The notes beneath the pieces were generated by a model that saw nothing but the letters and a program-made list of their open reading frames with translations, did no database searches and was not told the DNA's origin. From NCBI RefSeq assembly GCF_950023065.1, contig NC_088677.1:24449230-24513229 (forward strand): a DNA stretch of 64,000 nucleotides. Direction: 5' to 3'. The DNA comes from Planococcus citri. Lineage: Eukaryota > Arthropoda > Insecta > Hemiptera > Pseudococcidae. Of the stretch, positions 59,696-64,000 are shown in pieces. The translations under genes were made by a program, and so were the position numbers. Positions within the stretch are counted from its first letter, which is position 1. Each line of letters starts with the position of its first letter.

Positions 59696-59872
59696 GGTGA
59701 AGAGGAAGAGGCGAGTTTCTGTATTGTTGTAAGATATACCAATACCACTGACAGGTATTTCGCGAAAAACGCCACAAAAGACTCGCCAACCAAACCTGTT
59801 TCTGTGCATGATGACGTGTTAAACATCCCTAAAACGTACCATAACGTCGCTTCACTGGATTCGGCTACATAA
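59696..59872 (+). CDS. Terminal exon of an unrecognised gene
   Basis: A plus-strand frame opens directly after TAG at 59695 (acceptor 'gatttaaatgtag') and runs 58 codons to TAA at 59870-59872. It reads GEEEEASFCIVVRYTNTTDR, YFAKNATKDSPTKPVSVHDD, VLNIPKTYHNVASLDSAT. Local GC content is higher than the flanks and the composition is protein-like (two possible N-glycosylation sites, NTT and NAT). It is not part of the repeat array and shows no frameshift. It could be the last exon of the plus-strand gene that starts at 45635, though nothing links them. The 3' flank is pyrimidine-rich. Family not recognised. Confidence 0.5.
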   Translation, partial: GEEEEASFCIVVRYTNTTDRYFAKNATKDSPTKPVSVHDDVLNIPKTYHNVASLDSAT

Positions 59873-62800
59873 GTTCTCAACTTTCAACTCGCTCTAGAAG
59901 CTCTCCTAATTAACTTTTCGAAGTTTTTAGATTTTTCCTGATAACCTGTTATCCACACCTTTCCACATCCCAAGTTTGAGCTTTCTAGCTATCATAGTTT
60001 CTCTAATAATTTCTATCACCCAGTAAGTAAGTAAGTAACATTCGGCGATATATATATTGATGATACTTAGCAACCAATGCAACCATCAAAAATGAGTATG
60101 ATGGGAGAAATAATGCAAAAACCATCTTGTAATCTGCAAGTAGCTGATTGGCTTTCTTTGATCTCTTGTAACTTGTATAGAAGGTTTGGATGAAATGATG
60201 AAATTGTGCTTCAGGAACGAGTAGGAAATATCTTTATTCAAGGAAAACACATTGTGTAAATATGAGAATATCAGGACATATCTCGAATTCATGGGATTTC
60301 GTAGTACGTACTCATGGATTGTTTTATAATGTACACAGATTATTAGAGATTTTGCGAGAAGCGTTAAAAAACTATTGTAATTACCTGTTTTTCATCATTG
60401 TCAATACGTAGTATTATCAAAGATCCAATTAACGAGTAGTATTTTTATAATGTCAAGCAATAATATTTTGGCGCCAAATTCAAAGAAGTTATCGGCAGTT
60501 GTCAATCGTAGTACAATAAATTATTTTTGAATTCTTAATTTTATAAAAATCAGACATTTTTCTATCAAAAGAAGTGGAACTGGAGAATATATTTTTTTAA
60601 AACTGATGCTGCGCATGTATAAAGGGAGATTACGTTGATATAGGCATTCCCCTAAAGTTGTTTAGTTGACTGTTCTAATTTACAAAACATTTTGTCAACT
60701 TCATTTTAATAAAAGTAGTAGGCACATTCTACTTTATAAATGACGAAAAAGATCAAGAAATGAGAAATCACTGAAATCAGCTTCCAGTTGATATTATTTA
60801 AAAGCGAACTTAGCAACCAATGTAACCATCAGGCATCAACCAATAAGTACAATGATGTAAGCAATAATACAAAAACCATCTTGCAATCAGCAGGTTGATC
60901 TGGTTGGTGAGAAATTTGTATTGATTTGCATTTCATATTTTTCTAACAATATATGGAACCTTAATTAAACAATCAGGTGCAATTATTACATTATTTTTTA
61001 GGTTCTTGAAAAGTCACTAAAGAATGTTAATGATAGATTTGGAAAATTGCAACCACTGGTTTGAAAAACTGAGAAAAGTCTAAGAAAATATCTTCTCTGA
61101 AAGACAGAAATTCTTGTCGGACCAACAACCCGAATTTCTGAAAGAATTTATAATTCCAACATTCAATGTTGGTTTGAAATATGGTTTTTGTGTGTGTGTT
61201 TTTTGTGAAATAAACACGTTCAATGAGACAGAAGTGATCACACTGGCTGCTGATGAGTTGAAATGTGCAGAAAAAATTGAAAAAAAAAAGAAAACCCAAA
61301 ATTGCCTTACCCTTTTTAAAACTATTTTTAACCGTGGTCATTCCTTTATGTACCCTAGCAAAAAAATCATAGATTAGTAGTACTGCAGTAGTACTACAGT
61401 ACTTCTTTCAAAGTCATGATGTGTAAATGTGCTCTTATAAAATGCATATGCCAAGTGTTTCACGGTTCAGTGATTTTCATCGAAGTGTTTCGAAGCCTCG
61501 ACTGTGCAATTGTGATTCGATTTAAAGGCTTGAAACGTGAATGTCTTTGTTGGAAAGATTAGACGATGGTGGTATTTGAGTTGATGCGTTTTTTCGTAAT
61601 TGCATTGAGATGAATGGACACCGCAGACTGGTGACGAAGTAAATTGAAGAGTGGAAATTACGAGTAAAAAACAGAATTAGTGCCGTACCAATCACTGTTG
61701 CGGTGATTTCACGTATCTTGATGGTTAACATCAATAGGTATTGTGGTGCTTACCAGCCGAATAAGTGTGGTATTGAAATAGACCTTTGATGATTTCACTT
61801 GGTTGAAAGCCACCAAATATTCTTGAATTTTTTGCTATTTTATCGAGTTATCTTGAAAAATGTGCCATTTTGGTTAAAAAAAAAGTAGGTACTTGGTTAA
61901 TTCACTTAAGTACTTCCTTTCGTGCCATCTTTCTCGTTTCTCAGTTAACTATTTTCACGATTTTTCTTTTGTGTAAAGTTATTGATGAAAACAAACCATG
62001 AACACGAACCGTTTATTTTCGATCTATTTTCACCAGTTTTGTTTCATTGGAAAGCAGGTATGTTGAAATGAAAAAAATGCAAACTTTTTATAACATTTTT
62101 GAAAAGTTGTTTCGATTTAAACTACCTACGTGACTACATATCAAAGGGTAAAACATGAACATTATTAGAGATAGGTACATAAGTGCATGGAGCGTTAAAA
62201 AACTCTACGTATAATTGTTTTTTTTCCATCATTGTCAACACTTGACCAATAGTATTATCAAAGATACGATTAACGAGTAGAATTTTTATAATGCTAAGCA
62301 ATAATATTTTGGCGCCTAATTCGAAAAAGTTACCAGCAGTTGTCAATGATTGATTTGAAATTTTGGAGCGAGATTCATTAAAAATTGCCAAGCAATCTTT
62401 AAATGGTACATGATTTTTTGAATTTAATTTCATAAAAATCAGACATTTCTCTATCAACACGAAGTGGAACTAAAAAATCAGATTGTTTTAAAAAATTGAT
62501 GGCAGAATTACATGTCTAAAGTGAGATTACGTTGATTATTCCTCGAAAGTTGTTTAGTTGAATGTTGCAAATTTACAAGAAATTTGTCAACTTCATTTTT
62601 ATAAAAGTAGTCTTGGTACATTCTTTATAAATTGGGAAAACGATCAAGAAATGAGAAAACCATCAACTAATAAGTATGATGGAAGCAAATGCAAAAACCA
62701 TCTTGCAATCAGCAAATATGTACTTAGCTGATGGCTTGTATAGTGCATATTTGAGCCAAAACCGATGATTTACCATAGGGCAAGTTCATTGCTCATAAAA

Positions 62801-64000
62801 AGTGTGCTTTGAATATTTATTCACCCTTTTAAAAGAATGTCACCAAAAAGTAGTCACAAAAAACAAAAGTGAGTGGTGATACGACTGGTGTGTTCTAAAG
62901 AAGAAGTAGCCATATTGTATTTTATTGCTTTGTGATTGGTTGGTCATTTCTGATGACCAAATGGAACTAATGTGACTGGGGTTATGATTGGGAAAATTAC
63001 AGTCATTTTCAATCAAATTTTTGCCAATCGGGTTAATACATTGATGGTCTATTTAACCGCAAGAAATGTTCATTTTTTTCTTAATGTTGACTTCAGGTCC
63101 CCTCGCTACTCAGATTTCATACTTATTTTTCCAATGATGTAGAACCTTGAACAATAAAGTGCAATTTTTCGCCCTTATTTTTTAGGTTCTTGGAAAGTCA
63201 ATGAAAAAATGTAAATGATAGATTTGGAAAACTGCAACCACTGGTTTGAAAAACTGAGAAAAGTCTATTATATGTATCTTCTCTGAAAGACTGAACTCCC
63301 TGTCCGAGCCAAGAACCGAAATTCTGAAAATTTTTATAAAACCAACTCTCAGTGTTGGTTTGAAGTATGGTTTTTGTGTATGTGTGTGTTTTTTTCGCGA
63401 AATGGACCCGTTCACAGAGAACGAAGTAGTCACACTAACCGCTCATGAGTTAAATAGTATAGAAATTTAAAAAAAAAAAAAAAAAAAACCAAAATTGCCT
63501 TACCCTTTTTAAAACTAGGTATTTTCAACAGTCATGGTCTTTCGGTATTAAGTGTATGGTTGGCTGCTGAATTTGATTTAATTTAGTACCTACCTAGTTG
63601 AAATACCCCTTTTCAAAAATTTTAATAGTTCGACATAAACAATAACTCTAAAAGTTTACTGGCAATTTCACTCAAAATGTAAGAGTTATTTTTGAATTGG
63701 CTACCAGCTGATTTTTTCCTCAAGTTTTGAAATGTCGGCCAAGTTTTATTCATTTCTGAAAGCATTGGCATAATTTTAGCAATTCGTTGTTTTTTGGTAA
63801 AACAGTGCTAATCTTTGGTATGTAAACTACTGGTGTGACATTCCAACGCTTACTGAGCAGTGTTGTTGCTTAGTTGTAATGCATATTAAATATTATCTGG
63901 GAACCTCTCCATCTATTTCATACTGGTCAACATCACTTTGAGCACTATCAGTATACTGCCAATGGAATCTTGCATCGATGTTTTATTCTTAAACGCTCAA

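Larger units (their letters stand above)
49610..64000 (-). repeat. Second decayed repeat array
   Basis: Blocks recur in the same order. (1) 'cgaacttagcaaccaatgca' + 'accatcaaccaataag' + 'gcaataatgcaaaaaccatc' at about 50840, 51170, 51810, 53885, 54530, 60070, 60800 and 62650. (2) 'caataatattttggcgcc' at 51120, 51405, 54140, 58830, 60460 and 62300. (3) 'tcttggaaagtcatta' to 'gctgatgagttgaaatgtgt' at 49920-50190, 52080-52720, 54800-55090, 57745-57830, 61000-61290 and 63185-63450. (4) 'gcctcgactgtgcaattgtg' to 'gacgaagtaaattgaag' at 53415, 56680, 58260 and 61495, plus 46000 outside. Conserved minus-strand peptides include LNAITKNASTQIP with SSNLSNKDIHVSSL (block 4) and LLIARWFL (block 1); block 3 is open on both strands. 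Degraded overall. Confidence 0.75.

Overview
The window reads as nuclear DNA of an animal, most likely an arthropod. It is AT-rich, has spliceosomal introns (GTAAGT-type donors, pyrimidine-tract/AG acceptors), and is full of fold-back transposons, LTR and LINE fragments and decayed tandem duplications. Hemiptera, perhaps a scale insect or mealybug, is an inference from general sequence style (frequent TAGGTACCTAC-like words, intronic 'CCTCCAGCAGATTTTTGAAA' repeats); no marker gene settles it. No bacterial operon, CRISPR array or prophage was seen.

Layout. 1-5.9 kb: mostly non-coding, with one possible signal-peptide first exon at 2.5 kb. 6.1-7.65 kb: two unrecognised minus-strand coding blocks, one with four exons and an in-frame stop. 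8.4-10.6 kb: minisatellites, relict repeats and a degenerate lola-like zinc-finger exon. 10.7-12.2 kb: a 1.5-kb fold-back transposon with flanking TA. 12.4-14.6 kb: the best gene in the window, an eight-exon minus-strand gene for a secreted protein of about 224 residues. All seven of its introns are in phase 1 and its six internal exons are 84-102 nt long. 15.5-17.5 kb: a fold-back element and an LTR-retroelement leader with a tRNA-Lys-type primer-binding site.

18.4-42.3 kb: a decayed tandem array, unit about 2.7-3.3 kb, whose conserved blocks keep open frames and splice signals on the minus strand. It looks like the remains of an amplified multi-exon gene family. Three phase-0 exons at its low-coordinate edge (19.07-19.38 kb) are intact. 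The array is peppered with later insertions: a TIR element with a 3-bp duplication, a 1.19-kb solo LTR with AATT duplications, LINE reverse-transcriptase fragments, a small MITE, a fold-back inside a coding region, and a 33-bp minisatellite.

43.4-46.2 kb: less repetitive, with a clean first coding exon (plus strand, start codon plus GTAAGT donor). 46.2-49.6 kb: a TIR element with GTT duplications and a piggyBac-like TTAA-flanked fold-back that has itself been hit by a solo LTR. 49.6-64 kb: a second decayed array, sharing a short coding motif with the first, interrupted by a near-perfect 248-bp palindrome, a tRNA-derived sequence and two well-formed orphan exons (55.6 kb minus, 59.7 kb plus).

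Most promising for new biology: the phase-1 microexon secreted-protein gene, and the two arrays, which appear to record birth and decay of rapidly duplicating multi-exon genes.
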